This document shows, one piece after another, positions 55,088 to 64,000 of a stretch of 64,000 nucleotides of DNA. The stretch lies in the NCBI GenBank assembly GCA_028274465.1, contig CM051456.1:105685348-105749347 (forward strand), given 5' to 3'. The stretch is from Plantago ovata. Lineage: Eukaryota > Streptophyta > Magnoliopsida > Lamiales > Plantaginaceae. A model generated the notes under the pieces. It searched no databases. It was not told the origin of the DNA and saw nothing but the letters and a program-made list of their open reading frames with translations. Positions within the stretch are counted from its first letter, which is position 1. Every line of letters begins with the position of its first letter. Made by a program: the position numbers and the translations under genes.

Positions 55088-58000
55088 GCCACCACCCACC
55101 ACCCACCCCACTATCCAATTTCAAATAAAAAATTAATTTCTCTCTCATACACATACCCCATCCTTCAACCAACCCACCACAACACCAAAAACCACATTTA
55201 TCCATGACCACCCACCATCCAATCAATTCAATTTATTTCTTTTTTTATTTTCTTATTATCATTTAATAATTATAATATAATAATTGTATATTATTATAAA
55301 ATTACTGTATTAATCTAGAAAATTTCTCTAATTTTCCGAAATAACAAATTAAGCATTATTATATTAATAAAGTACAATCATTACTAAAGGAAAACAAATT
55401 AATATTACAATATTTTTATAAATTGATTACAACGAAAAACATGAAATGCAGAATTATGAATTTTAATATATATTTTTTAATTTAAAATAATAAAAATATC
55501 AGATAATATAAAAGATAATTATAAAATCTAAAAAGATAATTATAAACATAAATGAAAAAAAAAAACTAATAGGAGGGGGACAAGTGTCCCCTCCATATAT
55601 GCCACCAGCCGGTGGCTGGTGGCCATATGGGCGCACATTATTGTGCGCCCATATGTTTTTTTTTTATATTGGTGTTGGTGGTGGGGTCCACTGAATAGTG
55701 AGCCCCCACTTTGTAACTCACCAACACCGATAATACAGGTCTAAGAAGGGATGTCAAGGTAATTTTCCATTGTTATTATTATTAATATTATTATTATTAT
55801 TAAAGGCTAAATTTTATTATCATGTAAAGTTAGATGGGAGGCTAAATTTTATTATTATTATTATTATAGAAAAATAAATAAAATAAAACTTAAAATACCA
55901 ATAAAGAATAATACAAAATTTGATGTCATAGACTTATTCATAACTTGAATAATGATGATTTAATTAATACTAGTTTAGATATACAAATCTCTTTTATTTT
56001 TAATTTTTTATAATAATTAACTAATTAATTATTGAGTAGTATTTATTAATATTACCATCATCGTCGCCGTCATCATCTTCAAGAATGTAATTATGTAAAT
56101 GAATGAAACATATAATAATATATGGATCCCAATAACATAATATGAATGCACTTTTATGTCATTTTATAAGTTAGATTATTTTCGCTAAACATGTAAAATC
56201 ACTTGACAATAAATCGAAACATTAGTAATTGAACATACACTTTATTCAACCCAAATTCGTCGTCTGTTCGTTCATATAAGCAGATAATAAAAAATATTTG
56301 ATCTTCGATTAACCATCTATACCGATTCCCTTTCCTTGAGGTTTCAATTCACAATTTGTTACTGTATTTGTTTGCTTTCAGTTTTTGTCCCTTTGGAGTT
56401 CGGTGCTAATTCATAACAGAATTTCGAATTCAAATGGGTAAGTTTCCTTATTTATTGGAATTTGTTTTGAATAACCAACCACGTTCATATATAGTTCAAA
56501 TCCGATAAACTGAATTTTTTCACATGGTTGGTTACTTACTTCAGTTATTGAATATTATTCCAAAGCAATTCCTTTTCCTATTGAAGCTAATCAATTAAAC
56601 TTGTTTTGTTGTAGCTTCTACTTCGCCACCATGCCTCCACACAAAAAGGTTAAATTTTGTCCCATACTACCTGCTCCAAACTCCCATAAAGACATGAGAT
56701 GTAATTTGCTGGATGGAACGATTGAGGAAATTGGCGAAGGTCAACCAGAGGCAAGTTATGAAGTACCACATTTCTAAAGAATATTGTTAAGTTTGTATTA
56801 CATGTTCGTGTTGGTTTCTATGTTTTTTGACTTGTTGTGTTATTGTGAGAATCAGTTTGTGTTGCACTCAGATTCTAAAGGAGAAATTATGTTTTCAATC
56901 TGTCTCAGCTATGGGAATTTATGTGAAAATTTTGATGTTTTTCTTTCCTTTTTTTTAATGAACTTTGTTGTTTTAGTCAATGATAAATTTGTTGTCAATA
57001 TGATTCTGAGAGAAGAAACGTTCCACCCATTAGTAAACTGTGTTATGTTCTGTTCCTGACATTCCGCTGTGTTCAAAGTTGAGGACTTGAGATTGATTAG
57101 TAGGAGAAAGAGATCAGTGTTGTTTAGAATCTACACTTGGTTTTTACTGTTGGGTATGCATCAACACTTGGTTTCGCAAATTTTGTTAATCTGTGAAAGA
57201 AATTTCCAGATATTCTAAATCTCTATTGGCCAGTATATTTATCTGAGTATCATTGTATTGACAAAATTATCTCATATCAGTTCATTTGGTTAATATCTTG
57301 GAGAACCTTTGAATTCACGCGTTGATATCCCCTGATTGGCATAGTTACTGTTGTACTAATCACTTAAAACTATTAAAAAAAAAAACTGGTGGTTAAAAAT
57401 TAGTGAGTGATTTTGGGATCATTAGTTGAAAAGTAGAGGGAGTTTGTACTATTTTTTTTTTTTGGACTAATAAGTGTTATTTGTTCTTGTTATTCTAAGT
57501 TAAAAAATAGTTCAGGTGATGAGTTTAAGGTCCAATTCATGGCATTTCTCTTCGGGACACTATTGTTTCCTGAAACAACACCAGATCCGAGAATAGGCAT
57601 CTTAAACGCTCTGCTCGATGTGGCGGATTTATCAACTATGATCAACCGGTATGGCTTACTATTAAGAACTCTAAATATGGGACTTCTATCATGGAAGAAA
57701 AGGTCTCGAACTCATCTTCCTGGATGTGTTTTGTTATTTCAGCTGGTACGTTATGTTTGCTAAATAGCTTAACTGCTTCACCTGTATTTTAATAGATTTT
57801 AACACTATGTATGTATATATGTTTTTATTAACATGTGATCTTCTTTGCTCGTGCACGTGCAGTAGGATCTGATCCACAGGTTGACCTTAGCTCCCCGTTA
57901 ATATTACCATATGTAGCCCAATTAACAAGTGCAAAGGTTAAACACATCTCGCAGGGCCTTAAAAAATTAAACCTTACGAGAAACCAGAGGTACTATAATT

Positions 58001-59432
58001 TTTTGATAGAGAAATAATTTCTATACCATTTTCTAGTGCAAAATTCTATTCAAGCTATTGACATAAATTAAGATTCAACATGCACTAATTCTTTGTTCAG
58101 TCAGAGTTGGATCTTACGATTAGAGGTATTATATAATCTCATAATCAAATTGTGTTGATTCCTTTGAGATAACACTTCTCCTTCATACTTGTTTGTGGAC
58201 AGAAATGTAACTTTGATGTTGGACCAAGTGAAATTAAGCTACCAGGAAATCCACCCAGTAATGGGGTAAAGACCAACAACCCAGTAGTTGGTGACAAAGC
58301 TGACGAGTACCATAGCAAGAACATACCATTTGACATTGAAAACAACAGTCACAGTGTCACACCATCAAGCAAAATGTTGGTGACAATTGTGTTCATGTGC
58401 CATCTGTGGATCAACAAGCGGTAAGGATGATAGTGAAGTGGAGACAAGCAATGCAATAAGTGTTGAAATTGAAAACGAGGAGATCAACAACAACCCAGTC
58501 TTGGGTGAACATGAGAATCTCGAAGGTATACTTAATGAGCTCGGTCACTGCATCCACAACTTTCAAAGTTGTGCGGCTCAGTTACTTACAGTTACTTCAA
58601 CAATTATATCTGCTGCAAACAAGCAAAGGACCAACACAAATCAAATGCCAACCCATCAGGTAGCTCTTATGTGAATGTAGAACAGAAAAAAGGGGGAAAA
58701 CGAGTTTGTCAACTTGACGAGAGAATCATGTGAAGGAATAAAACTGACAATAGACGGTTCACTTGAATTGCCAATGGAAGAAAACAAACATTACGATGCC
58801 ATTGTGGAGTTTTTATTCAATGCAAAACTCAGCCAACGGTAATCTCATGGGTGACTTTAATTTTATGAGATATTTTATTCTTTGCCATGGAAAATTGTTT
58901 TATGCATAACCATATTATATTAAAATGTGAAAATAAATTTTAAAACAATGATATGGTTGTCAACATTGGAGATCATAACCTCTGTAGATCAAGGATTAGA
59001 TGCTTGGTACCTAGCATGTGTGTCACTGAAGATGTGAGATAATGAAAACTGAAAGATCTCTTCTTTATTTGATTTTGTCATTTAAGTTCACCAATCATAT
59101 ACTCCCTTTTGCTTCAGGTAATTGATTGCGTAGCATGTGTGTACACACATAGAGAAAAGGACGCAATAGTAGGTGCAACAACTTGGTATTTTCCTGCCTC
59201 ATTAGCTCTAAGTGAATCACATTATCTCTTTGTGTATTACATTTGCCAAGTGGAGATTATTTTTGTATTAATTGGAATATTTATGCACACATAGTTGCAT
59301 ATTAAAGGAGAAATTAGGTGATGACCAGTTATTGAATGCAATCTTTAGAGGAGAATCGGCATTTACCATCACAATCATGGATTTGCAAGCAACTATTTGT
59401 CCCAATAAACAATCAAAAAAATCATTGGATCC
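55088..59432 (+). repeat. Segmental duplication, copy B
   Basis: Direct copy of 48543-53280. It lacks about 415 bp present in copy A (51, 340-side junction falls at about 57492, where TTGTTAT meets TCTAAGTTAAAAAATAG). Unlike copy A, it continues past the shared GGATCC into the rest of the protease gene (to about 59880), so B preserves the original 3' structure. Confidence 0.93.
55572..55655. repeat. Three adjacent hairpins in copy B
   Basis: In order: GGGGACA/TGTCCCC; GCCACCAGCC-GGT-GGCTGGTGGC (55601-55623, 10-bp perfect stem); and CATATGGGCGCACA-TTAT-TGTGCGCCCATATG (55624-55655, 14-bp perfect stem, 4-nt loop). Confidence 0.92.
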
Positions 59433-59878
59433 TTGTCGTTATAAATGTTGATATCAAGACAATTGAGATTTGCGATGCAGTTAGAGGGTTTGACCAGAAT
59501 GTGGAACATGAAAGCCTAGTAAATAAAGTGTTATACACAATGCTCTACTTTATTTATGATGTTTTATTTAGAATCAACGCTATAATTCATTAATTTTGTA
59601 TGTATGTATCCATGTCAAGAAATTATATAGCTTGATGTGCATGTGGGGAGGCAAGGAGTATAAAGCATATCAAATGGACCCATTTTCTTATGAGATCGCA
59701 GAATGGGCACCACAACAGAACAATGGGTATGGTGTCAGATTGATAATTGTATATATGTGCCTTGATTTCTCTAAGATGCTAATACTGATTTGTAACAACA
59801 TAACATGTATGATTGTGGGGTTTATGTATGCAATATGTTGAGGTTTGGTGAAGAAGTGAAACAACTAAACACAAAGGT
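56631..59878 (+). pseudogene. Ulp1-like protease gene, copy B, internally deleted
   Basis: The same gene as copy A: start MPPHKKVKFCP at 56631, acceptor TGTAG present upstream. The exon that in copy A spans about 50985-51345 is deleted. The frame resumes at about 57490 with FMAFLFGTLLFPETTPDPR and runs to about 57760. The C-terminal half is better preserved than in A: VPINNQKNHW (catalytic His, codon 59423-59425), EICDAVRGFD (Asp region), WAPQQNNG (Gln, about 59710) and YDCGVYVCNML (catalytic Cys, codon 59814-59816), ending at a donor near 59877. The acceptor before the Cys exon is not a canonical AG as I read it. A frameshift near 58620 alters the acidic middle region. So all four active-site positions exist but the N-terminal module is lost. 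Confidence 0.75.
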
Positions 59879-60538
59879 AAATTGAGTCCTGATAGTTTAT
59901 CCTCTGTAATCATAAACTAATCTTTCTTACAAAAACATTGAATTGCAATAAGCATTACTTAGTTTCTAAGCTACGACCATGGCATTTCTAAGCTTGTTTG
60001 CAGTGTCTCTGTCTTTTTTTACTTGATTTATGGGCATTACCCTCCCAATAGCAAGGGTAGTTTTGCATGAACTGAGAGTGAGGGTCAACTTAGTGTTTTA
60101 TTATTGTCATGTATTGCCTTAATTGCAAAAAAATTTGTGAAAGGAATCTGTAATTGATAGAACATTTTCCAGATGGAGAACTGATGGTTTTGCAGAGAAT
60201 TAACACTGCTGATTTTGTCGTAATCCTTTCTATCAATATCTGTCTTCGAGCTCCATATTGTATTCATATTAAAACTGCACAAAAGGTAAGTTGCATAGTT
60301 GAAGTGACTTCTAAGAACATATGATGTATGATTAAATTATGTGTCTGGCTATTGGTATACTGATACTAAACAAGATTGTTAAGTTGGCTTGCTTGAAGAC
60401 GGAAAAAAAAAGTTGCACCTTCCAATACATCTATCCAACAACTTTACAACTAAACCGCCAACCAAGGAAACAACTGGGTTAACTGTGCAATGACATCTCG
60501 GAATACAAGTATAGATTATACACTCAATTACTGCTGGC
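59879..60538. other. Downstream of copy B, no clear gene
   Basis: A block at about 60197-60287 lies between an acceptor-like TTTGCAG and a donor-like AAGGTAAG and is open in one frame. It may be a last exon of the copy B gene, but I see no family motif in it. Confidence 0.45.
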
Positions 60539-60546
60539 ACTGGCAG

Positions 60547-61296
60547 CTAAGAAGCATGGAAACGGAGACGGGTACGGGGACGGATACGATACGGATACGT
60601 GGAAACGCCAAAGTCCAAAAAGTAGGATACGGGGACGTGCATGATATGTTTAATATTTATAAAATATATTTAATATATAAACTAAAATTTATAAAATTTT
60701 AAAGAACATAATCAACAAATATAGCTAAATATAGTTAATTACTCATTGACTCAAACGAAAATAGACTTAATCATATTTTACCCCTAAATATAAAAAATTA
60801 TTAATTTACTCATTAATCTCCCAAATCCAAGAGAATACGGCCGTTATTACTCTACATCACCTAAATATGTCAATTGAGTCCTAAAATGTGAAACTTCAAT
60901 TCATTCTTCATTCCCCAAATCACAATCTCTCAGTGTCACACACAATCATACGTATTCAACACTATTAACAGAGAAGGAAGAAATAGACAACACTATCACT
61001 AATAGAGAAAGGATGAGGGTTAAGAGGGTTACTGTGTACTCAACGGCGACAGAAACAGAAGGTTACTTGTGAACGCGGCGGCGACGACAAGGTCGACTAG
61101 TGGTGCCGACCGCCGCAGGTAGGTAACTGCAGGCGGCAGCAACTCAACTGATAAACACATCTGATTCTGATTTGGTATATTTAATTAAATATAAAAAAAT
61201 GGAGAGATACGTATCCTTCACGTATCTTTTCGTCCCCGTTCCCGAAACGTATCTGCGGCAATCCTCTGGGCATGTGCACGTCCCCGTGCTTCCTAG
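60547..61296. mobile_element. Non-autonomous hAT-like element (MITE), 750 bp
   Basis: The ends CTAAGAAGCATGG and, on the complement, CTAGGAAGCACGG pair with two mismatches. They are flanked by ACTGGCAG (60539-60546) and GCTGGCAG (61297-61304), an 8-bp duplication with one change. The outer parts are rich in GGGACGGATACG and ACGTATC words in opposite orientations. The centre has an AT-rich half and a GC-rich patch (61040-61140, GGCGGCGACGAC) but no credible ORF. Confidence 0.75.
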
Positions 61297-61304
61297 GCTG
61301 GCAG

Positions 61305-62517
61305 GCATCCCAATAAATAAGCCAGTACTCTCAAAACATACAGTGTAATAAAGAATGATAACAAAAAAAAAAGAGCATATATATCACATTAAATAATTAG
61401 ACAACGTCACAAATTGAAAAGTACAAATGACAAACTGAAAAGAAGAAAACACGAGTATATGTTGAGTTAATTTTGGTACTGTACATCAGCTCTTTAACTT
61501 CAAACTCCTATCTGTTGGGGATTTTCATTTGCATCTAGTGAAGGTTAAACGACTTTGAGCACAAAATTGCAACTGTTGCAACAACAACAATAAAAAAACT
61601 AAAATTTCTGCAACAGGCTTCTGGCTTGAAGAGTTCAAACTGATGATCAGTCAGTAACTTCTGGTCTTCCCCGGGGATGTGACCTCATGCACCATACATT
61701 GGGACCTTCCAAAGCTTAAATGCGACTTCATGCACTAACATATCTGCTGGTATAACAAGGTTGCATCCGTTCTACAACAACGGAATCCAATGATTGGTTC
61801 AGACTTTGAAGTAAACATTGTTATGATATCATGCAAGTACTATTTCAGCTGAATGACAAAAGGTCTGGTTTTTAGTTGGGGTGGATCTTGGAAAAGAAAT
61901 GGTAAAGTTTGGCCAACAGGTAGTAACCAGTGATCACATCCTATATCATATTGTTTACAATGAAGTTCAGTATGCCACACAAAAGTAACAATCCAGCGCT
62001 TTGAAAAGAAGAATTCACATTTTGTTCCAATTACCACTAAACATCGAAAGTAAAATTCAAAACAATCCTAGAATACACGTTTCAAGCATCTCAACTTCAA
62101 TGAAATCCAATCCAAGCCTGATAGTTGTCCATGTAAATAGTTTTCATTTTTCTGCCTATATAAGATAGGCTACGAACTAGAGACAATTTCAATACCACAA
62201 TATGACAAGAAAGCATATCGAAGTAATTCCCAAAATGTCTCGCATATGTATTATGAAACTAGATCTAACTATTGGAAAATGGATGGCTAAGTGCCACAAG
62301 ATTACTTTATCCTACAACTGAATTTTGTACAATCAATTTACAACTACAAAACATATAATAGTCTTGAAAGCATCTAAATAGCTTTAATGTACCTCGAAAA
62401 TATCTTTGTATGAAAATCTCTCAACCTTATCCTTGCGAGTTACATCATTCTGGTACTGAGCAAATAGCATTGGACAATGCTACCTGCATAGAGATCATGC
62501 AATTAGACTTGTAAACC
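61305..62517. other. Mostly non-coding; one unrecognised minus-strand frame
   Basis: The minus-strand frame 62037-61840 reads sensibly (CDHWLLPVGQTLPFLFQDPP) and could be a coding exon, but I do not recognise it and see no clear splice partners. The rest is AT-rich without features. Confidence 0.4.
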
Positions 62518-62945
62518 TCAAATAACACCACAAGACATAGTGAACTCCGGTGCGTACCTAACATTTTCCCTTGGCTTCCCTCTCTTCATCATATAACTTT
62601 GACATGGTATGACTCCTGAAAGTCTATTACTCATAGTTTCAGGATTGGGAACCGAAAATCCTACATGGTCATTTTCTAGGATAGCCTCATAGCTCAAAAT
62701 TACAGACATGAGCAAGCGAGAACGAATTTCAGTTCCAGATTGAGCCATGTCATTGATTTCGCCAACCAAATGGTTTAAAACATATATACCCTCAAGATCA
62801 TTGATCTTTTTGTTTGCTCCAACATGAACTAAAACTAAATCAAATTGGTTGGTTTCTGCTGCCCTTCTTCAAATCCAAGCAATCTAAGCATACTAGGAGC
62901 AAGAGGCAGAGACTCATCTGTGTCATCTCTGGTACTATATAAAAA
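62518..62945 (-). pseudogene. Fragment of an unrecognised conserved-looking protein
   Basis: From an acceptor-like AG near 62942 the minus strand encodes DDTDESLPLAPSMLRLLGFEE. A frameshift at about 62845 follows, and then a good frame to 62518 with LVHVGANKKINDLEG, LVGEINDMAQSGTEIRSRLL and VILSYEAILENDHVGF. The composition looks like real protein, not chance. I cannot name the family. It lies between the SmD3 exon and other fragments on the same strand and may be a captured gene piece rather than part of the SmD3 locus. Confidence 0.5.
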
Positions 62946-63148
62946 TATGTCCAAATTCAGTGCAAATAGTAGCTAAATATTCTATGGTTTTAATTACACA
63001 TCTAGCTAGTGTTTAATCACCAAATCTGATAACGGCATTAACAAAACCATAATCCGAAATATCTAAGCTATAATTCACAAACTTCTCCCATAATAAAGCT
63101 AAGAAACAACAAGAAAACAGAAAGAAGAAGAAGATAGTAGGATAGTAC

Positions 63149-63315
63149 CTTAGCAGTGTAAGTGATGTAAGTGATGTTTTCAAGCTGGCAATTCCAATTA
63201 TCCCACACTCCACCATGCTTCCACGATAAAGCTCGCCGCTCTTCAGCTCCACGGTGACAATGTGACCAGATGCCTTGTGCAGCAACTTCACCGGAATCTC
63301 TCAGATCCGACTCAT
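63149..63315 (-). pseudogene. SmD3 (spliceosomal Sm protein) first coding exon, broken
   Basis: The minus strand from ATG 63315 encodes MSR, then a TGA at codon 5, then in the same frame IPVKLLHKASGHIVTVELKS and GELYRGSMVEC, which is the Sm1 motif of SmD3. After VEC one base is missing, so the conserved DNWNCQLENIT segment is read out of frame, and a short ACATCACTT-like duplication follows. The exon ends with AAG and a GT donor (63149/63148), so it derives from a gene copy with introns, not from a retro-copy. SmD3 is a core subunit of U1, U2, U4 and U5 snRNPs. Downstream exons were not found. Confidence 0.85.
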
Positions 63316-64000
63316 TTTTCCTTACTGTTTATCAAACAACAAGTAATTACAAAGCCGAAACAAAAAATTCAATTGATTTGGATTTTGGTAGATACATGAC
63401 TGCTTGAACCAAAGGAACTACGTTTATTAAAGTTTGAAACATACAGAGCAAAAACCATAAGCATCAACAAGACCAGACACTCTGGTACGTTATGACTGAA
63501 TAATCACCAATGATAACTACCTTCACCTGTTGATTATTTGTTCCATAAGAACCCATGGCTTCATTAACAGTTTATTTGATATCACAAAATACACATTCAA
63601 GCCGCTTGGATCTAATTCTATTCGTAGTAGTTTGCAAATCTAAACCCTAATCACAAGGACTCAATGCCACACACACAACTCTGAACTGGCAAAGTAGCAA
63701 ATGTCTACTACAAGGAAACAATTCCTAAATCCTAATTAATACAAATAGCAAACAATACCACTTTCTTCAAATGTAGATCAGAGTACAGATTTCAACAACA
63801 AATCTAAGGACACAAAAGCACACCATTACTGAGGCTCAAGCAATGCAACAATAAATAGAAACACAAATAAGACAACTACAATAAAGAAAGAAGAAACTCA
63901 CATGAATCTGGTGAGTTTAGTCCTTCTTGCTTTCTTCCAACAACTTATCAAGAAACAAAAACCTGTGATTGCCCTACTTACCGCAAACGGAGACGGACTA
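63316..64000 (-). other. Upstream of the SmD3 pseudogene; putative 5' UTR intron
   Basis: On the minus strand the right edge (64000-63982) ends in GTTTGCG followed by GTAAGTAGGG, a good splice donor. TAAACAG lies just before the ATG region (about 63330), so a leader intron of about 650 bp is plausible. No ORF of note lies between. Confidence 0.5.

Overview
The window reads as nuclear DNA of a flowering plant, most likely a eudicot. It has spliced genes with GT-AG introns, a plastid-targeted pyruvate dehydrogenase E2, an NPF nitrate/peptide-family transporter and an ACD11-type lipid-transfer protein. Most of the remaining DNA is layered transposable elements, and I cannot name the species.

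Layout: 0-3.1 kb is a dead LINE (DUF4283 plus zinc-knuckle ORF1, minus strand, running off the left edge). 4.26-10.09 kb is a full-length but decayed Ty1/copia element on the minus strand; nested in it is a 264-bp solo LTR carrying a 5S-rRNA-like sequence (Cassandra-type), with a perfect TSD. 10.3-14.4 kb is a PIF/Harbinger element with an intact Myb-like ORF1 and a broken transposase that contains a 219-bp internal duplication. 14.4-17.7 kb is non-coding and holds a foldback MITE. 17.70-27.17 kb is a complete Mutator-like element (MULE): 9-bp TSD, imperfect TIRs, a 776-aa FAR1-type transposase in 7 exons on the plus strand and, convergent to it, a 1063-aa Ulp1-like cysteine protease gene in 8 exons on the minus strand. 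Both genes assemble without a stop or frameshift.

28.7-41 kb is the host-gene island: an NPF3.1-like transporter (+), a solo LTR, a Stowaway-like MITE, an ACD11-like gene (+) and, convergent with it, the plastid E2 gene (-). 41.3-43.7 kb is the 5' part of a second copia element, broken by a hAT-type MITE with an 8-bp TSD. 44.5-45.8 kb is a decayed Ulp1-like gene. From 48.5 kb a segment of more than 4 kb with a third type of Ulp1-like gene occurs twice in direct orientation (48.5-53.3 and 55.1-59.4 kb). The copies carry complementary deletions; between them lie an F-box-protein fragment and a LINE 3' fragment. The right end has a GC-rich MITE, fragments of an unrecognised conserved protein and an SmD3 pseudogene exon.

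The most notable observation is that nearly all non-coding parts of the MULE (introns of both genes, the spacer between them and flanking DNA) are packed with a short CYATGTT-type word, in places organised into ~206-bp and ~108-bp tandem repeats, while the transposase exons nearly lack it. This resembles, by analogy only, the motif arrays of Arabidopsis VANDAL elements that are bound by an element-encoded anti-silencing protein. It makes the MULE the best candidate here for an undescribed self-recognition system.
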